From NCBI GenBank assembly GCA_005801395.1, contig SYDV01000487.1:1-6557 (forward strand): DNA of 6,557 bases, given 5' to 3'. The translations under genes were made by a program, and so were the position numbers. The stretch is from Planctomycetia bacterium (GTDB taxonomy: Bacteria; Planctomycetota; UBA11346). Shown here piece by piece: positions 1 to 6,352 of the stretch (position 1 is its first letter; the number at the start of each line of letters is the position of its first letter). The notes beneath the pieces were generated by a model. The model ran no database searches. It was not told the DNA's origin and was given only the letters and a program-made list of their open reading frames with translations.

Positions 1-1443
1 GCGAAAGAAAAAGGTAATTTATGGGTTACAGATCACATCTCTATGTACCAGTACGACCAAGAATTTCGTGACGTCACGATTGAGACATTAGAAAATACAC
101 CATCGATTATCCGGTTTAATGTGTCACATAAAAAAGATCAGAATTTATACGATTTACCGCTCACGTTCACGACTCGGGTACCTGCGAGCTGGGCCGTCTG
201 CCATCTGACCGAAGGCGGAAATCCAGCGAAAGAAGTGACCATTAAAGATAGCATGGTCACCTATGACGCTCACATGGGTGAAATTATCTTGAAGTCCAAC
301 ACGATCAGTCTTCCGACGGTTTCTTTTGTGACCCTCGATCAGAGCAAGGCCGAAGACGCCGGTGTCGCGACGATGACCATTCAGCTCTCGGCAGTCAGTG
401 CCGAAACGGTTACCGTGCCGTTTACGGTCACTGGAACGGCAGGGGTGCCTGGTGATTATACGATAAATTCCAGTCCATTCATAATCGCACCAGGGGCGAC
501 TTCGGCCAGCATAACCATCACGATTAATAATGATAGTTTAGTCGAAAAGAGCGAAACCGTAAAAGTGACCCTAGGCGCTCCGACCAATGCGACCTTGGGC
601 GCAGCCAAAGCCAATACGCTAACTATCACGGACAATGACGTGGCAGCCGGTGGGAATCTGCAATTCACAACTGAAACCTTCGACCAGGCGGAGGGCGATA
701 CCGGTTCATCGACGAAGACCATTACCGTATCCCGTACGGGCACTGCGGTAGGCGCAGTGACGGTAGATTTTTCCACCAGTGACGATTCGGCGACCCTCGC
801 GAATAACGACTACGAAATAGCGACGGGTACTTTAAATTGGGCGAATGGTGAAATGGGGATTAAGAGCTTCACCGTGACGATCAACGGCGACACCGATTCT
901 GAATCAAATGAGACTATTATTCTTACGTTGTCGAACCCGACTGGCGGCGCGGTATTAGTCGTGTCCGAGGCCGAGCTGACTATCACCAACGATGACGCAG
1001 CCGAATTACCACCCGAAATCACCGTTCAGCCAACGAGGTCGCAGGATATCGCTAGCGGCAGTACGGTCACCCTGACCGTGACCGCCATCGGCAATACATT
1101 AAGCTACCAATGGTATGAAGGCCTCACGGGTAGTACCGCGAATCCAATTTCCGGTGAAACCGCCGCAACGTTTACCACGCCCGCTCTGACGGCTACGACC
1201 AATTATTGGGTGCGTGTCAGTAATTTAGCAGGGGACGCTGATAGCAATGACGCGACGGTCAGAATAAATCCCGCCGGAAATGCCAATCCCTCTTCCGATG
1301 GTGGTGGTGGTGGAAGTTGCGGCCTTGGCTCATCGGTTGCGGCGATGCTGGTTGGGTTCCTCATTTTTGCTAACTTGTTTTTGCGTCAATCAACGTCGCA
1401 GCCCAACCGAAACAAACATCGAAGCCAAAAGATTCCGTCATGA
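1..1443 (+). CDS. Polysaccharide deacetylase-type surface protein with Calx-beta, Ig-like and GlyGly-CTERM-like domains (5' end outside window)
   Basis: The frame is open to the first base, so the ATG at 43 is probably internal and the gene begins upstream. Counting codons from base 1, residues 1-101 (LWVTDHISMYQYDQEF, later LYDLPLTFTTRVPASW) resemble the end of CE4 polysaccharide deacetylases plus the small beta domain that follows them in PVC bacteria; the catalytic NodB part would lie outside the window. Residues 104-213 and 218-334 are two Calx-beta domains, ending in TITDNDVA and TITNDDAA. Residues 335-424 form an Ig-like domain with YQWYEG and YWVRVSN. The end carries five Gly, SCGLGS with Cys 440, a hydrophobic segment (about 445-461) and a basic tail, which looks like a GlyGly-CTERM-type signal cleaved by a rhombosortase-like protease. 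The tail after the membrane segment is unusually long, about 19 residues. A role in deacetylating a surface polysaccharide is inferred. The stop overlaps the next gene by four bases (ATGA). Confidence 0.8.
   Translation, partial: AKEKGNLWVTDHISMYQYDQEFRDVTIETLENTPSIIRFNVSHKKDQNLYDLPLTFTTRVPASWAVCHLTEGGNPAKEVTIKDSMVTYDAHMGEIILKSNTISLPTVSFVTLDQSKAEDAGVATMTIQLSAVSAETVTVPFTVTGTAGVPGDYTINSSPFIIAPGATSASITITINNDSLVEKSETVKVTLGAPTNATLGAAKANTLTITDNDVAAGGNLQFTTETFDQAEGDTGSSTKTITVSRTGTAVGAVTVDFSTSDDSATLANNDYEIATGTLNWANGEMGIKSFTVTINGDTDSESNETIILTLSNPTGGAVLVVSEAELTITNDDAAELPPEITVQPTRSQDIASGSTVTLTVTAIGNTLSYQWYEGLTGSTANPISGETAATFTTPALTATTNYWVRVSNLAGDADSNDATVRINPAGNANPSSDGGGGGSCGLGSSVAAMLVGFLIFANLFLRQSTSQPNRNKHRSQKIPS
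1294..1443 (+). other. Sorting-tail segment of gene 1, first copy of a repeated leader module
   Basis: This encodes SSDGGGGGSCGLGS, the hydrophobic stretch with GFLIFANLFLR, and the basic tail. The same layout, visibly homologous at DNA level, recurs at 6178-6322, and its 3' end recurs before gene 4. The run of GGT codons gives the poly-Gly part. Processing as a C-terminal sorting signal is inferred from the order Gly-rich, Cys, hydrophobic, basic. Confidence 0.65.
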
Positions 1444-2510
1444 ACCATTTTACCCGTGTTGTATTAACCGGACTTATGGTCTGTTGTGTTTTTGCCGTGA
1501 AACTGTCGGCAGTCGAGTCGTCGTCCTTAGTCACGAATACGCCGAGTGATGGCAATGCAGCAATTCAATATTGGACAGTTTTTGACTCTGCCTTCAGGTG
1601 GAATAAAAAATTTAGTTGGTTGAATAATATGGACAGTAACTGGAGTGCGCCAGCAAACTCCGAGGCCGAACAAGCGGATTCCAGAGCGCTTCAGTATTTA
1701 CATCTTGGTGCAGGACTTCCGGGCGGCTCGTTTGAATCCTTAGTCAGTGTTCGCGAACTGGGTGGAGAAGCTCTTCTGCCGCAGATAGGTCATGTTCGTG
1801 ACTTGGCACGACTGGCTTTGGCCCGCGCTTGCTGGCGTTTTCAACACCAGCAAGCGCAATTAGCGATCGCTGATTGCCTCGCGGTTTTATCTCTTGGTTC
1901 AGATTTAAGTAATAAAGGCTGTCTTATCGAAGTATTGACGGCGGGATCAATCCAGTCCCAGACTTTCGTGCTGCTCGGCGTCTATTTGCCAACATGTACG
2001 GAAGATGAACGAGTAAAACTTGCCAACCTGATCGAATCCCCGCGTTACGCATTGCATATCAATGGCGTGGTGCCGCATATAACATTAATGCATGAAAAAT
2101 TGAAAGCAGGTATCAGGGAAGGGAAAGATGTCACAAATTTATTATTCGCTGGACTATCTGGAAATGAATTAGAGAGCATGCAAAATATGATTGATAGCGT
2201 GAAGAATATGATTGCCAACAAAGACCCACAAATAATCACCTGGATAAACGAGGTTGAATTTTATTGTAAATCAATCATTCCTGCGATTAATCTGCCAGAA
2301 GTACGTTTTAATGAGGAAGTAAAAACCATTAGCGCACAGGTATCGAAGCAGAATCCCCTGTTGTTGATGGGGGGGGGGCGTTTTCTCAACCGAGCATGTT
2401 GTCTTCATTGTGGTCTAGCATTTGTATCACTGACACGATGCGCACACTCTTGCGACATGCCGCTTTGCAACTTGGCCAGCCCAGCGGACTCGCATCGCTT
2501 GCAGGCTTAA
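1440..2510 (+). CDS. Secreted NAALQYW-family protein, N-terminal part, frameshifted at a G10 tract
   Basis: The name and reaction are unknown. Residues 1-24 form a signal peptide (hydrophobic core LTGLMVCCVFAV, cut likely after LSA). NAAIQYW lies at 39-45, followed by LQYLHLGAGLP, ALLP, LALARACWRFQHQ (about 126-137), CLAVLSLGSD and LPTCTEDER. This layout resembles a family of secreted hypothetical proteins common in planctomycete-type genomes. The protein is a paralogue of the one at 4847-6073, with about two thirds of residues identical by eye over the central 125 positions. The ATG overlaps the stop of gene 1 and has only a weak upstream purine run, so translational coupling is likely. The frame is good up to Met 310 and the Gly run coded by the G tract. 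After that it reads about 43 unrelated, Cys-rich residues to a stop at 2508, while the expected C-terminus continues in another frame. Confidence 0.75.
   Translation: MNHFTRVVLTGLMVCCVFAVKLSAVESSSLVTNTPSDGNAAIQYWTVFDSAFRWNKKFSWLNNMDSNWSAPANSEAEQADSRALQYLHLGAGLPGGSFESLVSVRELGGEALLPQIGHVRDLARLALARACWRFQHQQAQLAIADCLAVLSLGSDLSNKGCLIEVLTAGSIQSQTFVLLGVYLPTCTEDERVKLANLIESPRYALHINGVVPHITLMHEKLKAGIREGKDVTNLLFAGLSGNELESMQNMIDSVKNMIANKDPQIITWINEVEFYCKSIIPAINLPEVRFNEEVKTISAQVSKQNPLLLMGGGRFLNRACCLHCGLAFVSLTRCAHSCDMPLCNLASPADSHRLQA
2369..2378 (+). repeat. G10 homopolymer tract at the frameshift in gene 2
   Basis: Ten consecutive G follow AT of an ATG codon. Upstream codons begin at positions divisible by three, while the conserved C-terminus is read in the frame of 2378. 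Eleven or eight G would join the two parts. Such tracts are classic sites of polymerase slippage, phase variation and sequencing error; the sequence alone cannot tell which applies here. Confidence 0.9.
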
Positions 2511-2695
2511 TGACCAGAGAAGGTCCAGTGGAAGTTGAAAATATCGGACCTGGCACGATTCTGCGCGTCATTCGATCAGCGCCAAGTTATCCAGTTAGGT
2601 TGGGTGTCGGCATTCAACCATCGCGAATTAAACCAGTTAAGAGTAATCCAGATGTGCTTCAACCCCCTCAGCCAACTGACGTAAATGATTTTTAA
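2378..2695 (+). pseudogene. Displaced C-terminal part of the gene 2 NAALQYW-family protein
   Basis: Read from the end of the G tract this gives AFSQPSMLSSLWSS, then LLRHAALQLGQPSGL, ending PQPTDVNDF. The intact paralogue has LLSSVFVTEI, LLLYAAQQIGQPSGL and PKPTDVKDF in the same order, so this is the true end of gene 2 and not a separate gene. The ATG at 2396 aligns with an internal residue of the paralogue and has no ribosome binding site at a proper distance. Joining both parts with one extra G gives 418 residues, against 408 in the paralogue. Translation would need frameshifting or slippage at the G tract; otherwise this part is silent. Confidence 0.8.
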
Positions 2696-2923
2696 TAAGG
2701 TATCAGAACATATTTAAACAGGATTGACGGAGTTTAAAAAGTTTATGCAAACCGTGGGACTTGACCCCAGATAAACCTGCGACGCAGAACTTATCATTAT
2801 AAAATAACCATGAACGGTGATGATTTGACTAAATGGATGACTCCCGTTTGTAGCAAAAAAAACGATTCAAAAAACCCAGGATCAAACGACATCGTGTTCA
2901 GATCCAACTTCGAAAGAATTCAG
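2696..2923 (+). other. Intergenic region before gene 3
   Basis: This 228-base stretch separates the gene 2 remnant from the chosen start of gene 3. No terminator-type hairpin followed by T residues is visible. TTGACG at 2724 and TTGACC at 2761 resemble -35 boxes, and TATAAA occurs at 2798, but none of the spacings suits a standard promoter. The region from 2810 is open in the frame of gene 3, but its translation (charged and polar, no family features) sits before an obvious signal peptide, so it is treated as leader. Confidence 0.5.
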
Positions 2924-4705
2924 ATGAAGCCAGTTGCTTACCTGCTCGTACTCTTCGCTACTGCGGTTTATCTACCAGCCGCCGAAGGCGATGCTCCACC
3001 AAAATCGGTTGAAACGCCAGAGACCGATTTACTTGGCAATCCTCTGCAAACCATAACCAAGGCCGAAGCCGAAGCGCTAGTTGCGCGAGGGCAGCAGGCA
3101 ATGGCTGATTCCAATAATAATCCCCGTCTCAGTGTTGATGCGGCGATCGCATTTTCTAAGTCGCTTAAATATTATGAGCAAGCTGGCGATACCGATAAGA
3201 TTTGCGACATCGAAGCAAATATTTTCTGGTGCAAAAAGCGCATGAATTTGGACGATATTAAAGCGTTTCTGGAAAAAAAATCGGGCGATAAATACGCCGA
3301 GGCAGCTTTAGCCAAGGCCGATTCCGTGGTCAAAAGGGAAGTAACCCAGGATCAAGCCGCGGAATATTTTGCCCGCGCGGAAAAGTTCGCAGCCAGCAAT
3401 CCCGCTAATCTGGAACAAATATCAGTGCGTTATTTTGAAGTCGCCGAACGCTTTGTTGGTACCGAAGTCGGCATCAAAGCGCAAAAGCTCAGTTTGGCCG
3501 CGCAACAAAGTCAAATGAAGCAAATAAAAAATGCCGATCTAGCCGCTCGCTCGACACTTTTTAATCGTCCAACAAAAATTGCTGGTGGCATTAAACAGGC
3601 CTCGGTACCCAGTACCGAGGATCAAAATTCTGCGCTCAGCACCGTACGCTCATTGTATAAAGCCGATTTCGCGAAAAAGAAAACGAATCAGAAGAAAAAT
3701 CTGATGGACAAATTGATGGCGCAATCGGTTTCGACCAAAGATGACCCCGTGATGCTTTACGGTTTGTTGGAAGCAGCCATGGACTTAGCCATGGAGTGCA
3801 ATGAGTTTTATACCGTTATTGAAGGCTGTGACCGCATGTCGGTTGCCTTCGCTGGGGTTGATGCAAAGGAAAAGAAGAAGAAAACGTTTGCTAAATCACG
3901 CAATGCGAATGTGTTGGCCATCCTTAAGTTATTAGACAATCCCGAAGACGCCGATGCCAATAGTGTGGTTGGAAAATATTTCTGTTTTGAAGCGGGCAAA
4001 TGGGACATTGGCTTACCGTTGTTGATGCATGGCTCCGATGTCTTGCTCAAAGGTTTGGCCGATATGGAACAACTCCGTCCCGATGGTGTGGCGCAACAAG
4101 TTGAAATCGGCGATAAGTGGTACGATATCGGTAAAAAGGGCCGTGCCGCAACCAAAGAGGGTCCGTATACTCGCGCACAGTATTGGTATCAAAAAGCCGA
4201 ACCAAAAATTACCGGCATCAGCAAAGAGCGCATTAAGTCGCGCATGGATGAAATTGATTCGGCAATACCGATGACCAATCTAAATTACGATAATTTGACC
4301 ACTAAGCAGTGGGATCGCTTGCGCGGCGGTACGGCTGAAATTTCAGCAACTCGTGATCGCAATGATATTGGGTTACGCCTGACCAAAGGAAAACGTTATC
4401 GTATTGTGCCTCATCCAACTGATACGTGGGCACCGTCATCATATTACAGCTCACAGCAAAGTAGTGTGAATTACAAAGGCCGTGATTATACCTACACGGT
4501 AAATGGCGTAACGTATTCTTCTGGCTCTTCTGGGGATTTTATGGAAGGCGCTTTAGTCATGCAGATTGAAAACGGTAAATGGTTTAAGCCAGGTATCCTT
4601 GAAGGTGAAGGACGCGTCTTTATGGGTCCATTTAGCGGTTATAGTTGGGGCGCTGGCGGCACGGGTGTCATTCGTGTCAAAATTTTACCGGCTGATGATG
4701 AATAA
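2924..4705 (+). CDS. Secreted helical repeat-like protein with C-terminal PA-IL-like beta domain
   Basis: No gene name is recognised. The ATG at 2924 is chosen over the in-frame ATG at 2810 because it opens directly into a signal peptide (MKPVAYLLVLFATAVYLPAA, cut before EGD) and has GAAAG seven bases upstream. The mature protein of about 570 residues is rich in Ala and Lys and mostly helical from about 43 to 450, with TPR-like stretches such as AIAFSKSLKYYEQAGD. The section from about 350 to 425 (GKYFCFEAGKWDIGLPLL, then QYWYQKAEP) matches a pattern recalled from large secreted planctomycete and verrucomicrobial proteins. Residues about 462-593 form a beta-rich end, with GLRLTKGKRYRI, GALVMQIENG, GRVFMG and GVIRVKI, in the strand order of PA-IL/LecA-type galactose-binding lectins. 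Sugar binding is inferred; the calcium-binding residues of LecA were not identified. The gene stands alone between the two paralogues and may be transcribed separately. Confidence 0.8.
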   Translation: MKPVAYLLVLFATAVYLPAAEGDAPPKSVETPETDLLGNPLQTITKAEAEALVARGQQAMADSNNNPRLSVDAAIAFSKSLKYYEQAGDTDKICDIEANIFWCKKRMNLDDIKAFLEKKSGDKYAEAALAKADSVVKREVTQDQAAEYFARAEKFAASNPANLEQISVRYFEVAERFVGTEVGIKAQKLSLAAQQSQMKQIKNADLAARSTLFNRPTKIAGGIKQASVPSTEDQNSALSTVRSLYKADFAKKKTNQKKNLMDKLMAQSVSTKDDPVMLYGLLEAAMDLAMECNEFYTVIEGCDRMSVAFAGVDAKEKKKKTFAKSRNANVLAILKLLDNPEDADANSVVGKYFCFEAGKWDIGLPLLMHGSDVLLKGLADMEQLRPDGVAQQVEIGDKWYDIGKKGRAATKEGPYTRAQYWYQKAEPKITGISKERIKSRMDEIDSAIPMTNLNYDNLTTKQWDRLRGGTAEISATRDRNDIGLRLTKGKRYRIVPHPTDTWAPSSYYSSQQSSVNYKGRDYTYTVNGVTYSSGSSGDFMEGALVMQIENGKWFKPGILEGEGRVFMGPFSGYSWGAGGTGVIRVKILPADDE

Positions 4706-4846
4706 TTAATTACAAGAATTAGTTTTAGTTTGAAAATTTGTTACGCAAAATGACCTACTGCACACGAAGGAATTGACGGCGTGGTAGTTATTCCTGGTTA
4801 ACATCGTCGCTGAATCGACCAAATTTTAAAGCAAAAGGGGTGCTCC
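4706..4846 (+). other. Intergenic leader before gene 4, with a remnant of the repeated module
   Basis: The first half is AT-rich with no clear hairpin terminator. TTGACG at 4773 follows GGAA and could be a -35 box, but no good -10 lies at the usual distance. From about 4796 the sequence matches the DNA before gene 5: AACATCGTCGCTGAATCGAC here, AACATCGCCGCTGAGCCGAC there, followed in both by AAATTT and a purine-rich binding site. No sorting-tail reading frame is left in this copy. Confidence 0.6.
4833..4840 (+). promoter_or_regulatory. Ribosome binding site fixing the TTG start of gene 4
   Basis: AAAAGGGG sits six bases before the TTG at 4847. An in-frame TGA at 4811 rules out a longer protein, and the reading from TTG opens straight into a signal peptide, so the non-ATG start is well supported. 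Confidence 0.7.
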
Positions 4847-6073
4847 TTGAACCGCTTATTCATTGTTGCGTTTCCTCTAGTTTTGTTCTGGTGCGCCATC
4901 ACCCCGCAATTGGCGGCAGAAGATTCGTCACCATGGTCGGCGACCATGCCGAGTCATGGAAATGCGGCATTGCAATATTGGATGGCTTTTTCTTTATCTC
5001 CGATGCGAGACAGCAAAAGTCCAAGGTGGCTGGATCGGATGGCCAAAAATCCCAATGCGCCAGCAAGCAGCGAGGCTGAACAGTCCGATTCTATTCCGCT
5101 GAGATATTTACACGCAGGCGCCAAGCTTCCTAGCGGCTCATTTGAAAGCCTGATTAGCATTCGTGAATTCGAACCGGATGCTCTATTGCCACACATAAGT
5201 CTAGTAACTCGCTTGGCTAATCTTGCTTTAGCCCGGGCCTGCTGGCGTTTTCAACATCAGAAAACGTGGCCAGCGATCACTGATTGCCTGGCCGTTTTAT
5301 CCCTCGGTTCGGATGTTAGTAATAATGGCTGTGCTACCGAAGTCTTGTGGGGGGCAGCAATACAGAACCAGGCATATAAGGTGCTCGGCATTTATTTGCC
5401 GTCATGTACGGAAGATGAGCGGGGAAAACTTGCCAGCCTGATCGAAGCCCCGCGTTACGCATTGCGTATCAATGGCGTTTTTCCGAATGAAGTGTGGTTG
5501 AGAGAAAAATTTCTAGCTGATATTAGTGAGGGAAAAGATATGTCAGCCGGAAAAAATATAGCAGACACATTCCCTGGCCTATCAGGAAATGATTTAGACA
5601 GTTTGAAGCAGGTGGTTTCCGACGTAAGTCCACAAATAACCACAACGTCAGGCTATGTCCATTTTTTTTGGCAATCGGGCCCAGTTAAGTTTATTCAGGA
5701 GGTGGATAAGACCGGTAGTCCACGGGTAGCGAGTTCAAGTGTCGCGTTGAGTTGTGGGCAAATTACGCAAGAGAAATTGTTGTCTTCCGTTTTCGTGACT
5801 GAAATTAGACGCAGACTCTTGCTCTATGCTGCGCAGCAAATCGGTCAGCCCAGTGGACTCGATGAGGTTACGCGCGCGCTCGCAGATTTAAAAATAAAAG
5901 GTCGAGTGGAAGGCACGGTCACAGAAGACGGCACAGAAGACGGACCGGTTAGGATTCTGAGCATTAAAGAACCAGCTCCTGGTAATCCAATCGAACTGGT
6001 TATCGGCAAATATAAGTTTCAGGAAAAAATATCAGAAGAAGCACCGAAACCAACGGACGTAAAAGATTTTTAA
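4847..6073 (+). CDS. Secreted NAALQYW-family protein (intact paralogue of gene 2)
   Basis: The function is unknown. The 408-residue product starts at TTG and carries a signal peptide (MNRLFIVAFPLVLFWCAITP, cut likely after QLAA). Landmarks are NAALQYW at 39-45, LRYLHAGAKLPSGSFES, DALLPHIS, LALARACWRFQHQ at 126-138, CLAVLSLGSD at 147-156, and LPSCTEDER and APRYALRING at about 184-210. The end has QIGQPSGL near 331-338 and PTDVKDF. Residues 210-305 are the least conserved against gene 2. The layout resembles secreted proteins of planctomycete-type genomes in which a hydrophilic NAAL.YW motif precedes a helical domain. A 12-base tandem duplication (5921-5944) produces TEDGTEDG. A run of eight T at 5662-5669 leaves the frame intact. 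No catalytic motif is evident; the helical character would suit a binding or scaffold role, which is a guess. Confidence 0.85.
   Translation: MNRLFIVAFPLVLFWCAITPQLAAEDSSPWSATMPSHGNAALQYWMAFSLSPMRDSKSPRWLDRMAKNPNAPASSEAEQSDSIPLRYLHAGAKLPSGSFESLISIREFEPDALLPHISLVTRLANLALARACWRFQHQKTWPAITDCLAVLSLGSDVSNNGCATEVLWGAAIQNQAYKVLGIYLPSCTEDERGKLASLIEAPRYALRINGVFPNEVWLREKFLADISEGKDMSAGKNIADTFPGLSGNDLDSLKQVVSDVSPQITTTSGYVHFFWQSGPVKFIQEVDKTGSPRVASSSVALSCGQITQEKLLSSVFVTEIRRRLLLYAAQQIGQPSGLDEVTRALADLKIKGRVEGTVTEDGTEDGPVRILSIKEPAPGNPIELVIGKYKFQEKISEEAPKPTDVKDF
5921..5944 (+). repeat. 12-base tandem duplication in gene 4
   Basis: ACAGAAGACGGC is followed directly by ACAGAAGACGGA, encoding TEDG twice. Gene 2 has no counterpart here, so this looks like a small recent in-frame expansion in a variable loop. 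Confidence 0.85.
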
Positions 6074-6098
6074 ATAGTTCAGTGTAGAGGCAGGAAAT

Positions 6099-6344
6099 AT
6101 GATATTGACTAAGGCACCTTTAAAATTGACGCAACATCCCGCGAAAATAATGAGACAGACTTTCCTATCTTCGCCGTCTACCGATGGTAAAAGCGGTTCC
6201 GGCCTGGATTTATCGATTGGCACCAAGTTTCTTGGTTTTCTGTTTTTTGCCAACCTGTTCTTGCGTCGTTCAACATCGCCGCTGAGCCGACAAAATTTGT
6301 ACGAAAGGAGCACTTCATTAACTTACACGTCTCATTCCATCTGA
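6099..6344 (+). pseudogene. Small ORF containing a degenerate copy of the gene 1 sorting tail
   Basis: The 81-residue reading frame has no family of its own. Its second half, STDGKSGSGLDL then GFLFFANLFLRRSTS, lines up with SSDGGGGGSCGLGS and GFLIFANLFLRQSTS at the end of gene 1, and the DNA is recognisably homologous from about 6178 to 6322. The poly-Gly run and the Cys are lost, so it probably cannot work as a sorting signal. The first 25 residues (MILTKAPLKLTQHPAKIM) match nothing recognised. An AGGA about five bases before the ATG means translation of a small one-pass membrane peptide cannot be excluded. The simplest reading is the eroded 3' end of a second gene 1-like protein, left after duplication and deletion. 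Confidence 0.55.
6304..6310 (+). promoter_or_regulatory. Strong Shine-Dalgarno before gene 5, pointing to an ATT codon
   Basis: AAAGGAG is the best ribosome binding site in the window. It lies six bases before ATT at 6317, the position aligned with the ATG of gene 2 and the TTG of gene 4. The nearest ATG in that frame, at 6353, is 42 bases downstream, too far for this site. Confidence 0.55.
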
Positions 6345-6352
6345 AGACGCTC

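Noticed and set aside
43..45. ATG at 43 as the true start of gene 1
   Set aside because: The frame is open to the window edge, and the residues before it continue the deacetylase-like sequence (LWVTDHIS), so it is internal.
456..1022. Two minus-strand ORFs opposite the Calx-beta domains
   Set aside because: Their Val/Ser-rich translations mirror the Thr/Val-rich beta repeats on the other strand; no start context or family features.
1280..1549. Plus-strand ORF across the gene 1/gene 2 junction
   Set aside because: It is an out-of-frame shadow of two better-supported genes; its Cys- and Arg-rich translation resembles no family.
2752..2767. TGGG...CCCA as a terminator stem before gene 3
   Set aside because: Only four paired bases with no T run after it.
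2761..2803. TTGACC with TATAAA as a promoter for gene 3
   Set aside because: The boxes are about 31 bases apart, far beyond the usual 16-18.
2810..2923. N-terminal extension of gene 3 from the ATG at 2810
   Set aside because: It puts 38 polar residues before a clear signal peptide and has no good ribosome binding site; the ATG at 2924 fits export.
3273..3280. A8 run in gene 3 (and T8 at 5662-5669 in gene 4) as a programmed slippage site
   Set aside because: Both genes stay in one frame across the runs, and no alternative frame product is supported.
3808..4155. 115-residue minus-strand ORF opposite gene 3
   Set aside because: Antisense shadow of a coding region with strong family features; no signal of its own.
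4932..4948. CATGGTC-GGC-GACCATG inverted repeat near the start of gene 4
   Set aside because: A seven-base stem just after the signal peptide, within expectation for this length of sequence and with no regulatory context.
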